Source of the DNA: Parahoeflea olei
GTDB taxonomy: Bacteria > Pseudomonadota > Alphaproteobacteria > Rhizobiales > Rhizobiaceae
Assembly (NCBI RefSeq): GCF_001703635.1
Contig: NZ_LQZT01000012.1
Coordinates: 310,001-374,000 of the forward strand
Direction of reading: 5' to 3'
DNA length: 64,000 nt
A program made the position numbers and the translations under genes. Shown piece by piece: positions 43,175 to 51,730 of the stretch (position 1 is its first letter; each line of letters starts with the position of its first letter). The notes under the pieces were generated by a model, which was not told where the DNA came from, did no database searches, and saw nothing but the letters and a program-made list of their open reading frames with translations.

Positions 43175-44106
43175 CCAGTCCGGCAACCGACGCACCCGAG
43201 CCGACGCTCGCGCGCTACAATTTCGCCTATCTCGACGAACAGACCAAGCGGATGATCCGCCGGGCGATCCTCAAGGGCATCGCCATTCCCGGCTACCAGG
43301 TGCCGTTCGCCTCGCGCGAAATGCCGATGCCCTATGGCTGGGGCACCGGCGGGGTGCAGGTGACGGCGGCGATCATCGGCCCGGACGACGTGCTCAAGGT
43401 GATCGACCAGGGCGCCGACGACACCACCAATGCGGTCTCGATCCGGGCCTTCTTCGCCAGGACCGCGGGCGTGGCGACGACCACGGCGACGCCTGAAGCC
43501 ACCATCATCCAGACCCGGCACCGGATTCCCGAAACGAAGCTTCGCGAAGGCCAGGTGCTGGTTTACCAGGTGCCGATCCCCGAGCCCTTGCGCTTTCTCG
43601 AACCGCGCGAGACCGAGACCCGCAAGATGCATGCGCTTGAGGAATACGGCCTCATGCATGTCAAACTCTACGAGGACATCGCCCGCAACGGCCGCATCGC
43701 CACCACCTATGCCTATCCGGTGAAAGTGGAGGGCCGCTATGTGATGGACCCGTCGCCGACACCGAAATTCGACAATCCGAAGATGCACCGCTCGGAAGCG
43801 CTGCAGCTGTTCGGCGCGGGCCGGGAAAAGCGGATCTACGCGATCCCGCCGCACACCGATGTGGTGAGCCTCGATTTCGAGGACCATCCCTTCGAGATCC
43901 AGAGCTTCGACCAGCCCTGCGCGCTCTGTGGCGGCGAGGGCGTCTATCTCGACGAGGTGGTGCTCGACGACCGGGGCGGGCGCATGTTCGTCTGCTCCGA
44001 CACCCACCATTGCGAAAGCCGCCGGGCGGAAGGCCACCGCGGCGCGCTGCTCGGCGACGAGGCATCGGCCGACGCGGCGTCCGCGACAGTCAAGGAGGAA
44101 ATGTGA
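43171..44106 (+). CDS. phnJ: C-P lyase radical SAM subunit PhnJ
   Basis: This 311-residue catalytic subunit uses a 4Fe-4S cluster and S-adenosylmethionine to cleave the C-P bond, releasing the alkane and 5-phosphoribosyl 1,2-cyclic phosphate. The characteristic cysteines are C250-x2-C253-x21-C275-x5-C281, the same spacing as in E. coli PhnJ. The YNFAYLDEQTKRMIRRAILKGIAIPGYQVPFASREMPMPYGWGTGG-type N-terminal block is present. It overlaps phnI by 4 bases and phnK by one. Fully intact. Confidence 0.96.
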   Translation: MTSPATDAPEPTLARYNFAYLDEQTKRMIRRAILKGIAIPGYQVPFASREMPMPYGWGTGGVQVTAAIIGPDDVLKVIDQGADDTTNAVSIRAFFARTAGVATTTATPEATIIQTRHRIPETKLREGQVLVYQVPIPEPLRFLEPRETETRKMHALEEYGLMHVKLYEDIARNGRIATTYAYPVKVEGRYVMDPSPTPKFDNPKMHRSEALQLFGAGREKRIYAIPPHTDVVSLDFEDHPFEIQSFDQPCALCGGEGVYLDEVVLDDRGGRMFVCSDTHHCESRRAEGHRGALLGDEASADAASATVKEEM

Positions 44107-44930
44107 TGGTGAGCGCTGACACTCTTGAACCGTCCGTTCAGCCGGGACCGCCGAGCGCCGAGAAGCCGCTGCTCAGCGTCGAGGGGCTGACCCGCGTCTA
44201 TGGCAAGCGCATCGGCTGTGCCGATGTGAGCTTCGAGCTCTTCCCCGGCGAGGTGCTCGCTGTCGTGGGCGAATCCGGCTCCGGCAAGACCACGCTCTTG
44301 AACTGCATCTCCTCTCGGCTCGCCCCCACCTGCGGCACTGTGCATTACCGGATGCGCGACGGCGCAAGCGCCGATATCTACAAGATGTCGGAGGCCGAGC
44401 GGCGGTATCTGATGCGCACCGACTGGGGCTTCGTGCACCAGAACCCGATCGACGGGCTGAGGATGACGGTGTCGGCCGGCGCCAATGTCGGCGAGCGGCT
44501 GATGGCAGTCGGCAACCGGCACTATGGCAATATCCGCAGGGCAGCAATCGACTGGCTGGCGCGCGTCGAGATCGGCGAGGACCGCGTCGACGACCAGCCG
44601 CGCACCTTCTCGGGCGGCATGCGCCAGCGGCTTCAGATCGCCCGCAACCTGGTGACCGAGCCCAGGCTCGTGTTCATGGACGAGCCCACCGGCGGGCTCG
44701 ACGTGTCGGTGCAGGCGCGATTGCTCGACCTGTTGCGCGGGCTCGTCTCCGATCTCGGGCTTGCGGTGGTCGTCGTCACCCACGATCTCGCGGTGGCACG
44801 GCTTCTGTCGGACCGGATGATCGTGATGAAGGACGGGCGGGTGATCGAGGCGGGGCTCACCGACCGCGTGCTCGACGATCCGCGCGCGCCCTATACCCAG
44901 CTTCTCGTTTCCTCGATCCTGCAGGTGTGA
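44106..44930 (+). CDS. phnK: C-P lyase associated ABC ATPase PhnK
   Basis: This 274-residue ABC-type ATPase binds the C-P lyase core rather than a membrane permease. It has Walker A GESGSGKTTLL, signature SGGMRQRLQIARNLV, Walker B LVFMDEPTGGLD and H-loop VVVTHDLAV. The ATG at 44106 shares a base with the phnJ stop. With PhnL it forms the ATPase module thought to open the core for product release. Confidence 0.94.
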   Translation: MVSADTLEPSVQPGPPSAEKPLLSVEGLTRVYGKRIGCADVSFELFPGEVLAVVGESGSGKTTLLNCISSRLAPTCGTVHYRMRDGASADIYKMSEAERRYLMRTDWGFVHQNPIDGLRMTVSAGANVGERLMAVGNRHYGNIRRAAIDWLARVEIGEDRVDDQPRTFSGGMRQRLQIARNLVTEPRLVFMDEPTGGLDVSVQARLLDLLRGLVSDLGLAVVVVTHDLAVARLLSDRMIVMKDGRVIEAGLTDRVLDDPRAPYTQLLVSSILQV

Positions 44931-44932
44931 CC

Positions 44933-45640
44933 ATGCCCACGGTTCTCGTTGCCTCCGAAGTCAAGAAGAGCTTCACCATGCACATGCGCGGCGGCGTCGA
45001 ACTGCCGGTCGTCGCCAATGTTTCGTTCTCGCTCGACGCGGGCTCCTGCGCCGTGCTCGGCGGGCCGTCGGGCGTCGGAAAGAGCTCCATCCTGAAAATG
45101 CTTTACGGCAATTACGGCTGCGATGGCGGACAGATCCTGGTCAAGCATCACGGTCGCCATGTCGACATCGCCAGCGCCGACCCGCGCAAGGTGCTCGAAA
45201 TCCGGCGTGACACGATCGGCTATGTGAGCCAGTTCTTGCGTGCGGTGCCGCGGGTTTCGGCGCTCGATGTCGCCTGCGAGCCGCTGATGATCCGCGGCGC
45301 GAGCCAGGCCGAGGCGCGGGAAAAGGCGGGCGCGCTGTTTGCGGATCTCAATTTGCCCGAACGGCTGTGGTCACTGCCGCCGGCCACGTTTTCGGGCGGG
45401 GAGCAGCAGCGGGTCAACATCGCCCGCGGCTTCATCACCGACCACCCGATCCTGCTCCTGGACGAGCCGACCGCCTCGCTCGACGCGGCCAACCGCGAAG
45501 TGGTGATCGGGCTCATTGCCCGCAAGAAGGCCGAAGGCGCGGCCCTGCTCGGGATCTTCCACGATCTCGACGTGCGCAATGCGGTCGCCGACCGGGTGAT
45601 CGACGTGTCGGCCTTTGCCGCCGGAAAGGCCGCGGCATGA
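44933..45640 (+). CDS. phnL: C-P lyase associated ABC ATPase PhnL
   Basis: This 235-residue ATPase is the partner of PhnK. It has Walker A GGPSGVGKSSIL, signature SGGEQQRVNIARGF, Walker B LLLDEPTASLD and H-loop IFHDLDVR. An ATG at 44933 is used; a GTG two codons upstream, overlapping the phnK stop, is an alternative start. It overlaps the hexapeptide transferase gene by 4 bases. Confidence 0.93.
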   Translation: MPTVLVASEVKKSFTMHMRGGVELPVVANVSFSLDAGSCAVLGGPSGVGKSSILKMLYGNYGCDGGQILVKHHGRHVDIASADPRKVLEIRRDTIGYVSQFLRAVPRVSALDVACEPLMIRGASQAEAREKAGALFADLNLPERLWSLPPATFSGGEQQRVNIARGFITDHPILLLDEPTASLDAANREVVIGLIARKKAEGAALLGIFHDLDVRNAVADRVIDVSAFAAGKAAA

Positions 45641-46251
45641 CCCGGCTTTCCGAAACGCCACTGGTCCACGAGACCGCGAAGGTCGTGAACTCAACGCTCG
45701 GCCGCTACACCGAGGTCGGGGCCGGCTCGTCGCTCGCCCATTCGACGCTCGGGGATTATTCCTACTGCGTCGAGAACACCCAGATCGCCTATGCGGAGAT
45801 CGGCAAATTCGCCAACATCGCCGCCCATGTGCGCATCTATGCGAGCATGCACCCGATGGAGCGCGCGTCGCTGCATCATTTCAGCTACCGCTCCGCCTGG
45901 TATTTCGAGGGCGAAAGCGACGACCAGGCGTTCTTCGACTGGCGCGCGGAGCAGCGCATCCATATCGGCCATGACACCTGGATCGGCCATGGCGCGGTGG
46001 TGATGCCCGGCGTGAAGATCGGCAACGGCGCGATCATCGGCTCGAACGCCGTGGTCACCAAGGACGTGGCCGATTTCGCGATTGCCGTCGGCGTGCCCGC
46101 GCGCACGATCAGGCAGCGCTTTTCCGACGACATCGCCGGCCGGCTCGATGCGCTCGCCTGGTGGGACTGGGATCACGCGCGGCTGCATGCCGCCCTTGAG
46201 GATTTCCGTTCGCTCACGGTCGAGGAATTCCTTGAGCGCCACGGCGGCTGA
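45637..46251 (+). CDS. hexapeptide-repeat acetyltransferase of the phn operon
   Basis: This 204-residue left-handed beta-helix protein shows hexapeptide repeats (for example IGKFANIAAHVRIYA, IGHDTWIGHGAVVMPGVKIGNGAIIGSNAVVTKDV), as in chloramphenicol/virginiamycin O-acetyltransferases. Members placed after phnL in proteobacterial C-P lyase operons are usually labelled DapH/phosphonate-metabolism acetyltransferase. It may acetylate aminoalkylphosphonates, a role filled in E. coli by the unrelated GNAT enzyme PhnO. This is inferred from context. It overlaps phnL and ends the first phn transcript; 217 bases follow before phnC. Confidence 0.82.
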   Translation: MTRLSETPLVHETAKVVNSTLGRYTEVGAGSSLAHSTLGDYSYCVENTQIAYAEIGKFANIAAHVRIYASMHPMERASLHHFSYRSAWYFEGESDDQAFFDWRAEQRIHIGHDTWIGHGAVVMPGVKIGNGAIIGSNAVVTKDVADFAIAVGVPARTIRQRFSDDIAGRLDALAWWDWDHARLHAALEDFRSLTVEEFLERHGG

Positions 46252-46377
46252 GGCCGCCCGCATCCTTCCATTTTCAGGACTGTCAGGCCGTCGTCCGACC
46301 CCTCCCGGGGGCCGGGGGACGGCCGCTGTTGCGTTTGCACCGCCTTGCGCAATCCGGGGCTGTGGATCGTAACAAAA

Positions 46378-46395
46378 CTGACACCGAACCGACAT
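46378..46395 (+). promoter_or_regulatory. Pho-box-like direct repeat upstream of phnC
   Basis: CTGACACCGAACCGACAT: CTGACAC (one mismatch to CTGTCAC), 4 bases, CCGACAT (two mismatches to CTGTCAT). The spacing is canonical 7-4-7. It is 73 bases before phnC and gives the phosphonate transporter its own phosphate-responsive promoter. Confidence 0.65.
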
Positions 46396-46410
46396 CGCGC
46401 TTTCATATGG

Positions 46411-46424
46411 CTGGTCTAGTCCAG
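46411..46424. promoter_or_regulatory. possible second PhnF operator upstream of phnC
   Basis: CTGGTCTAGTCCAG is a palindrome with arms CTGG/CCAG. Its centre GTCTAGTC resembles the PhnF site GTCTAGAC before phnG at six of eight positions. It lies between the Pho box and phnC. Tentative. Confidence 0.4.
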
Positions 46425-46468
46425 TTCCCGAACGCCAAGGAAATCCACCTCAGCGAAGGGATGCCGCC

Positions 46469-47350
<882 letters not shown>

Positions 47351-47406
47351 CAGGCCCGACCCACTCGACCGCCGGCCGCATGCCGGTCTGAACCAGGAGC
47401 AGATCC

Positions 47407-48318
47407 ATGATCAAGAAAGCCCTTCTCGCGGCCGCGTCCTTCGCAGCCATCGTCGCCGCTCAGCCGGCTGCTGCCGAAGACCTCAAGGACTTCCGCATCG
47501 GCATCCTCGGCGGCGAGAACGAAGCCGACCGCCTGCGCAATTTCCAGTGCATGACCGAGCAGCTTCCCGAAGCGCTCGGCGTGGAAAAGGTCTCGCTGTT
47601 CCCGGCCGCCGACTATGACGGCGTGATCCAGGGTCTGCTCGGCGGCACGCTCGACTATGCCGAGCTCGGCGCATCGGGCTATGCCAAGATCTATCTCGAC
47701 AATCCCGAGGCGGTCGAGCCGATTCTGACCACGATCCAGACCGACGGCTCCACCGGCTATCACTCGGTGATGGTGGCCCGCAAGGACTCGGGCATCGCCT
47801 CGCTCGCCGACATGAAGGGCAAGAAGCTCGGCTTCGCAGACCCCGACTCGACCTCGGGCTACCTGGTTCCGTCGGTCACGCTGCCCAAGGACATCGGCAT
47901 GCCGGTCGGCGAGTTCTTCTCGGAAACCGGCTTCGGCGGCGGCCATGAGCAACTCGTGCTCGAAGTGCTCAAGGGCACCTTCGACGCCGGCACCACCTGG
48001 GCCTCGGGCGTGGGCGATTTCAACGACGGCTACACCTCGGGCAACCTGCGCAAGATGGTCGACAAGGGCCTCGTCAAGATGGACGACCTGGTCGAACTGT
48101 GGAAGTCGCCGCTGATCCCGAACGGACCGATCGTGGTGCGTTCGTCGATGGATGCCGACATGAAGACCAAGTTCAAGGCGTTCATGATGGCGCTGCCGGA
48201 GAAGGATCCGGCCTGCTTCTCCGCCATCCAGGGCGGTGACTACAAGGGCTACACCGAAGTCAATCCGGAATTCTACGAAGCCATCATCGCCGCCCGCAAG
48301 GCCAAGATCGGCTCGTAA
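47407..48318 (+). CDS. phnD: phosphonate ABC transporter substrate-binding protein PhnD
   Basis: This 303-residue periplasmic protein has a signal peptide (cleavage near AAAED, residue 22) and the PhnD fold: RIGILGGENEADRL, YDGVIQGLLGGTLDYAELGASGYAKIY, DSTSGYLVPSV, GGGHEQLVLEVLKG. It binds phosphonates such as 2-aminoethylphosphonate, or phosphate esters. It is followed by a strong hairpin, the usual arrangement for over-production of the binding protein. Confidence 0.94.
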   Translation: MIKKALLAAASFAAIVAAQPAAAEDLKDFRIGILGGENEADRLRNFQCMTEQLPEALGVEKVSLFPAADYDGVIQGLLGGTLDYAELGASGYAKIYLDNPEAVEPILTTIQTDGSTGYHSVMVARKDSGIASLADMKGKKLGFADPDSTSGYLVPSVTLPKDIGMPVGEFFSETGFGGGHEQLVLEVLKGTFDAGTTWASGVGDFNDGYTSGNLRKMVDKGLVKMDDLVELWKSPLIPNGPIVVRSSMDADMKTKFKAFMMALPEKDPACFSAIQGGDYKGYTEVNPEFYEAIIAARKAKIGS

Positions 48319-48336
48319 CCGGACCCGACGCAACCC

Positions 48337-48368
48337 GCGGCCGCCGGACCTGACCATCCGGCGGCCGC
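48337..48368 (+). promoter_or_regulatory. 12-bp perfect hairpin after phnD
   Basis: GCGGCCGCCGGA (48337-48348) pairs fully with TCCGGCGGCCGC (48357-48368) around 8 bases, followed by CGTTT. It lies 19 bases after the phnD stop and 70 before phnE1. It likely protects the phnCD message or partly terminates transcription. Confidence 0.65.
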
Positions 48369-48437
48369 CGTTTCCTGCGATCAGGCATCCCGCGCTCCGT
48401 CCGCGATGTCCCCTCGCCAGAACCGATTGGCATTTCC

Positions 48438-49418
48438 GTGAGCGACACTTTTCCGAGCCTCTCCCGCCTCCCGTCCCCGGCACTGTCCCCCGAGGGCCGT
48501 GCGATCGAGCGTCACTGGACGGAACTGGCGCAGCGCCGGCGGCTTTACAGCCTGATCGGCCTCGTCCTGCTGGTTTTCGCCATGGGTGGATCGGTGTGGT
48601 TCGCCAACGAGACCAATTCCGGCAAGTTCTTCGACCGGCTGCCCTACTTCTTCGATTTCTTCATCGACATGCAGCCGCGCGACTGGATCGAACCGTGGCG
48701 GGCGCTGTTCGACCTGCCTTCGCCCTATGACGACGGCAGCCTGAAATACAACTATGTCGACGGGCGGGTGTATCTCACGCAGTCGCTCTACATCCCCGAA
48801 TATGTCTACAAGATGGTCGAGACGCTCAACATCGCCGTGCTGTCGACACTGGTGGGGTTTGTCTTCGCCTTCGTGCTGAGCTTCCTTGCTGCGCGCAACA
48901 TGGCCGTCCACCCGGTCATCCGGGTCCTGGTGCGCCGGACCATGGAGGTGCTGCGCGCCTTCCCGGAAATCGTGATTGCCGGATTTTTTCTCGCAGTCCT
49001 GTCGCTCGGGCCGATCCCGGCGATCATCGCCGTGTCGATCCACACCGTCGGCGCGCTCGGCAAGCTGTTCTTTGAAGTGGTCGAGAATGCCGACATGAAG
49101 CCCGACGAGGGGCTGCGCGCCGTCGGCGCCACCTGGGTAGAGCGGGTCTGGTTCGGCATCGTGCCGCAGGTCATGCCCAATTTCATGAGCTATTTCCTGC
49201 TCCGGCTCGAAATCAATGTCCGCGCCTCGACCATTCTCGGCGCGGTCGGCGCGGGCGGGATCGGCGAGCAGCTGCGCATCTCGATCTCGCGCGGCCACGA
49301 GGCCAAGACCATCGCCATCATCTTCCTTCTGTTCTGCACCATCGTCGCCGTCGACCAGTTTTCCGCCTGGCTGCGCAAGCGGCTGGTGGGCAGCCGCGCC
49401 TTCCAGTTCGGAGCCTGA
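48438..49418 (+). CDS. phnE: phosphonate ABC transporter permease PhnE1
   Basis: This 326-residue inner-membrane permease has an N-terminal helix, a periplasmic stretch, then five or six helices with the permease loop EGLRAVGATWVERVWFGIVPQVMP. The FRAFPEIVIAGFFLAVLSLGPIP-type block (here MEVLRAFPEIV) is typical of PhnE. GTG start. Rhizobia encode two PhnE subunits in tandem, and the second follows after 6 bases, so the channel is a heterodimer. Confidence 0.93.
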   Translation: MSDTFPSLSRLPSPALSPEGRAIERHWTELAQRRRLYSLIGLVLLVFAMGGSVWFANETNSGKFFDRLPYFFDFFIDMQPRDWIEPWRALFDLPSPYDDGSLKYNYVDGRVYLTQSLYIPEYVYKMVETLNIAVLSTLVGFVFAFVLSFLAARNMAVHPVIRVLVRRTMEVLRAFPEIVIAGFFLAVLSLGPIPAIIAVSIHTVGALGKLFFEVVENADMKPDEGLRAVGATWVERVWFGIVPQVMPNFMSYFLLRLEINVRASTILGAVGAGGIGEQLRISISRGHEAKTIAIIFLLFCTIVAVDQFSAWLRKRLVGSRAFQFGA

Positions 49419-49424
49419 GCCGCC

Positions 49425-51023
49425 ATGACCACGCCCGACGCCGCCACCATCGCCCGCCTCGAAAAAGAGTATCCCGACGCCTTCCGGGCCGGGATCTGGA
49501 AGCGCTTCGCCGGGCCGATCGGCATCGGGCTCTGCATCCTCTATGCGCTCTATTGCTGGTGGTTCTTCTCGGTCGGCGCCGTGCTCGGCTCGGCCAACTG
49601 GAAGCTCGCCGGCGCCTATCTCGCCGACTGGGTCTCCTACGAGATCAGGCCCGATATCGAGATCAAGGGCAACCACCTCGACATCCATTATTCCCGCTTC
49701 TCCGAACTCGGCGAAAACCCAAATCCCGACTGGCTGGTCAAGGACATGGCGCTGGTCGAGGCGCTTCCCGCCGAGAGCGCGAAGCCCGGCCCGTCCGCGC
49801 AGGCTCTCTCGGCGCCGTCGTCCGCCGGATCCTTCATGGCGCCGGCAGCCGCTGCGGCGGGCAACGCCAACTCGACCCGGTCTTCGGCGGGGTCCTTTGT
49901 CGCCCCGTCGAAATCGAGTGCCGGCAACGCCAATTCCGTGCAGCCCTCCTCGTCCTCCTTCGTCGCCCCGTCGAAGGCGACGGTCGGGACCGCAGAGGCC
50001 GCACCGGCGGTGAAGGACGCGGCCACGCCCGCGCTGCCGGCCGCTTCCGAGCAGGTGGTCCGTGCCGAGGTCGATCTCGGCGCCTGGACGCTGATCGTCA
50101 CGCCCGATCGCGCAACCGTGGTTCATGACGGCACGCGGCACGAGTTCGTCATCGACGCCCACCGGTCGGTCACGGCCTTGCAGCCGCTAGAGGACTGGGC
50201 CGAACAGCGCTCGGAGGGCTCCACCGTCTATCTCGATTTCGGCTGGGCCGGCCGCGCGGAGATCCAGAACGACGACACCTCGCCATTCTGGGGCAAGCCG
50301 GCTTCCGAGGTGCTCATGCTGATGGTGTCGGGCGAGAGGGTGGACCCGTCGCGCTCCAATATCGCGCGCGCCTTCAACGATATCTGGTACAATCTCGAAT
50401 GGCAGCATGGCGACGTCTGGACCAAGCTGTTGCAGACCATCGTCATGGCCTTCGTGGGCACGGTGCTCGCCTCGCTGATCGCCTTTCCGGTGTCCTTCCT
50501 CGCCGCGCGCAACATCTATCACAACCGTGTGGCCAACCAGTTGCTCAAGCGCTTCTTCGATTTCCTGCGCTCGGTCGACATGCTGATCTGGGCGCTGTTC
50601 TTCACCCGCGCCTTCGGCCCGGGGCCGCTTGCGGGCATTTCGGCGATCTTCTTCACCGACACCGGAACGCTCGGAAAGCTCTATTCGGAAGCGCTCGAAA
50701 ACATCGACGACAAGCAGCGCGAGGGCGTGCGCTCGGTGGGGGCGTCGCCGGCGGCGGTGCAGCGCTACGGCGTGCTGCCCCAGGTGCTGCCGGTTTTCGT
50801 GAGCCAGGCGCTCTATTTCTGGGAATCCAACACCCGTTCGGCCACCATCATCGGCGCGGTCGGCGCCGGCGGCATCGGGCTCAAGCTCTGGGAGGCGATG
50901 CGCACCAACCAGGACTGGGAAAATGTCGCCTACATGGTGCTGCTTATCCTCCTGGTGGTGTACATATTCGACGCGGTGTCCTCGCGACTCCGCGGAATGC
51001 TGATCGGAGGAGGACAGGCTTGA
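49425..51023 (+). CDS. phnE: phosphonate ABC transporter permease PhnE2, with repeat-bearing insert
   Basis: This 532-residue protein is much longer than the permease core. An N-terminal helix (about 32-52) is followed by a soluble region of about 300 residues, then the PhnE core (about 330-530; RNIYHNRVANQLLKRFFDFLRSVDMLIWALFF, EGVRSVGASPAAVQRYGVLPQVLP). Residues 132-184 are a low-complexity Ser/Ala tract of three units sharing SSAGSF(V/M)APS, the first two also AGNANS. The insert lies between helix 1 and the core, probably in the periplasm. It ends with a one-base overlap with the DUF1045 gene. Confidence 0.9.
   Translation: MTTPDAATIARLEKEYPDAFRAGIWKRFAGPIGIGLCILYALYCWWFFSVGAVLGSANWKLAGAYLADWVSYEIRPDIEIKGNHLDIHYSRFSELGENPNPDWLVKDMALVEALPAESAKPGPSAQALSAPSSAGSFMAPAAAAAGNANSTRSSAGSFVAPSKSSAGNANSVQPSSSSFVAPSKATVGTAEAAPAVKDAATPALPAASEQVVRAEVDLGAWTLIVTPDRATVVHDGTRHEFVIDAHRSVTALQPLEDWAEQRSEGSTVYLDFGWAGRAEIQNDDTSPFWGKPASEVLMLMVSGERVDPSRSNIARAFNDIWYNLEWQHGDVWTKLLQTIVMAFVGTVLASLIAFPVSFLAARNIYHNRVANQLLKRFFDFLRSVDMLIWALFFTRAFGPGPLAGISAIFFTDTGTLGKLYSEALENIDDKQREGVRSVGASPAAVQRYGVLPQVLPVFVSQALYFWESNTRSATIIGAVGAGGIGLKLWEAMRTNQDWENVAYMVLLILLVVYIFDAVSSRLRGMLIGGGQA
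49818..49976 (+). repeat. in-frame tandem repeat encoding Ser/Ala-rich units in PhnE2
   Basis: Three degenerate units start at 49818, 49881 and 49947, of 63, 66 and about 30 bases. At protein level they read SSAGSFMAP...AGNANS, SSAGSFVAPS...AGNANS and SSSSFVAPS. The unit length in codons (21-22) and the shared motifs show internal duplication. The tract looks like a flexible linker. Confidence 0.75.
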
Positions 51024-51730
51024 TGCGTTACGCCTTGTATTTTTCACCGGGTCCGGGCGAGGATCTGGCCCGGCTCGGCGCAAGCTGGATCGGGCGCAGC
51101 GCCGAGACCGGCCGGCCGCTCGACCATCCGGACCTTCCCGGTCTGGGCGCAAGCGGCCTGGCCGCGATCACCGGCCCCGCGCGCCGCTATGGCTTCCACG
51201 CCACGCTGAAGGCGCCGTTCCGGCTCGCCCCGTCCGCGAGCGAAGCCGACCTTCTCGGCGCCATGGCGGAGTTCACCGCGCGCCATGAGGTCTTCGACAT
51301 TCCGGCGCTGACCGTGGGGAGGCTCGAAGGGTTTCTCGCGCTGGTGCCGTCCGGCCCCGCGCCCGAGTTGAACACCTTCGCCGACCGGGTGGTCGAGGCG
51401 TTCGAGCCTTGCCGCGCGCCGCTGACGGATGCCGAAATCGAACGCCGCAATCCGGAATCGCTGACCTCCGCGCAATTGCGCAACCTGCTGCGGTGGGGCT
51501 ATCCCTATGTTTTCGACACATTCCGGTTCCACATGACGCTGACCACGCGGCTTTCGGAGCCGGAGCTTTCGACGGTCGAAACCGCTGCCCGGACGCATTT
51601 CGCCCCGGTGCTGGCGCGGCCGGTTCCGGTTACCGCGCTCACCCTGTTCGTCGAGCCCGAGCCCGGCGCCCCGTTCAAGATCCACAGCCGCTTCGCGCTC
51701 GCGTCCGGCCTTGCCAGAAAGACCGCCTGA
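51023..51730 (+). CDS. DUF1045 protein, 2H-phosphoesterase fold, C-P lyase operon
   Basis: This 235-residue cytoplasmic protein of the DUF1045 family (MRYALYFSPGPGEDL start) carries two H-x-T motifs, H59-A-T61 (GFHATLKAPF) and H170-M-T172 (FHMTLT). These are the paired catalytic motifs of the 2H phosphoesterase superfamily, which opens cyclic phosphodiesters. The window has no phnP, the enzyme that normally opens the 5-phosphoribosyl 1,2-cyclic phosphate made by PhnJ. A cyclic phosphodiesterase encoded just before phnM and phnN is a natural substitute, but this is inference. It overlaps phnE2 by one base and phnM follows without a gap. Confidence 0.85.
   Translation: MRYALYFSPGPGEDLARLGASWIGRSAETGRPLDHPDLPGLGASGLAAITGPARRYGFHATLKAPFRLAPSASEADLLGAMAEFTARHEVFDIPALTVGRLEGFLALVPSGPAPELNTFADRVVEAFEPCRAPLTDAEIERRNPESLTSAQLRNLLRWGYPYVFDTFRFHMTLTTRLSEPELSTVETAARTHFAPVLARPVPVTALTLFVEPEPGAPFKIHSRFALASGLARKTA

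Noticed and set aside
49818..49976. CRISPR-like interpretation of the repeats in phnE2
   Set aside because: The units are adjacent, degenerate, in frame and inside a coding region, with no unique spacers or cas genes.
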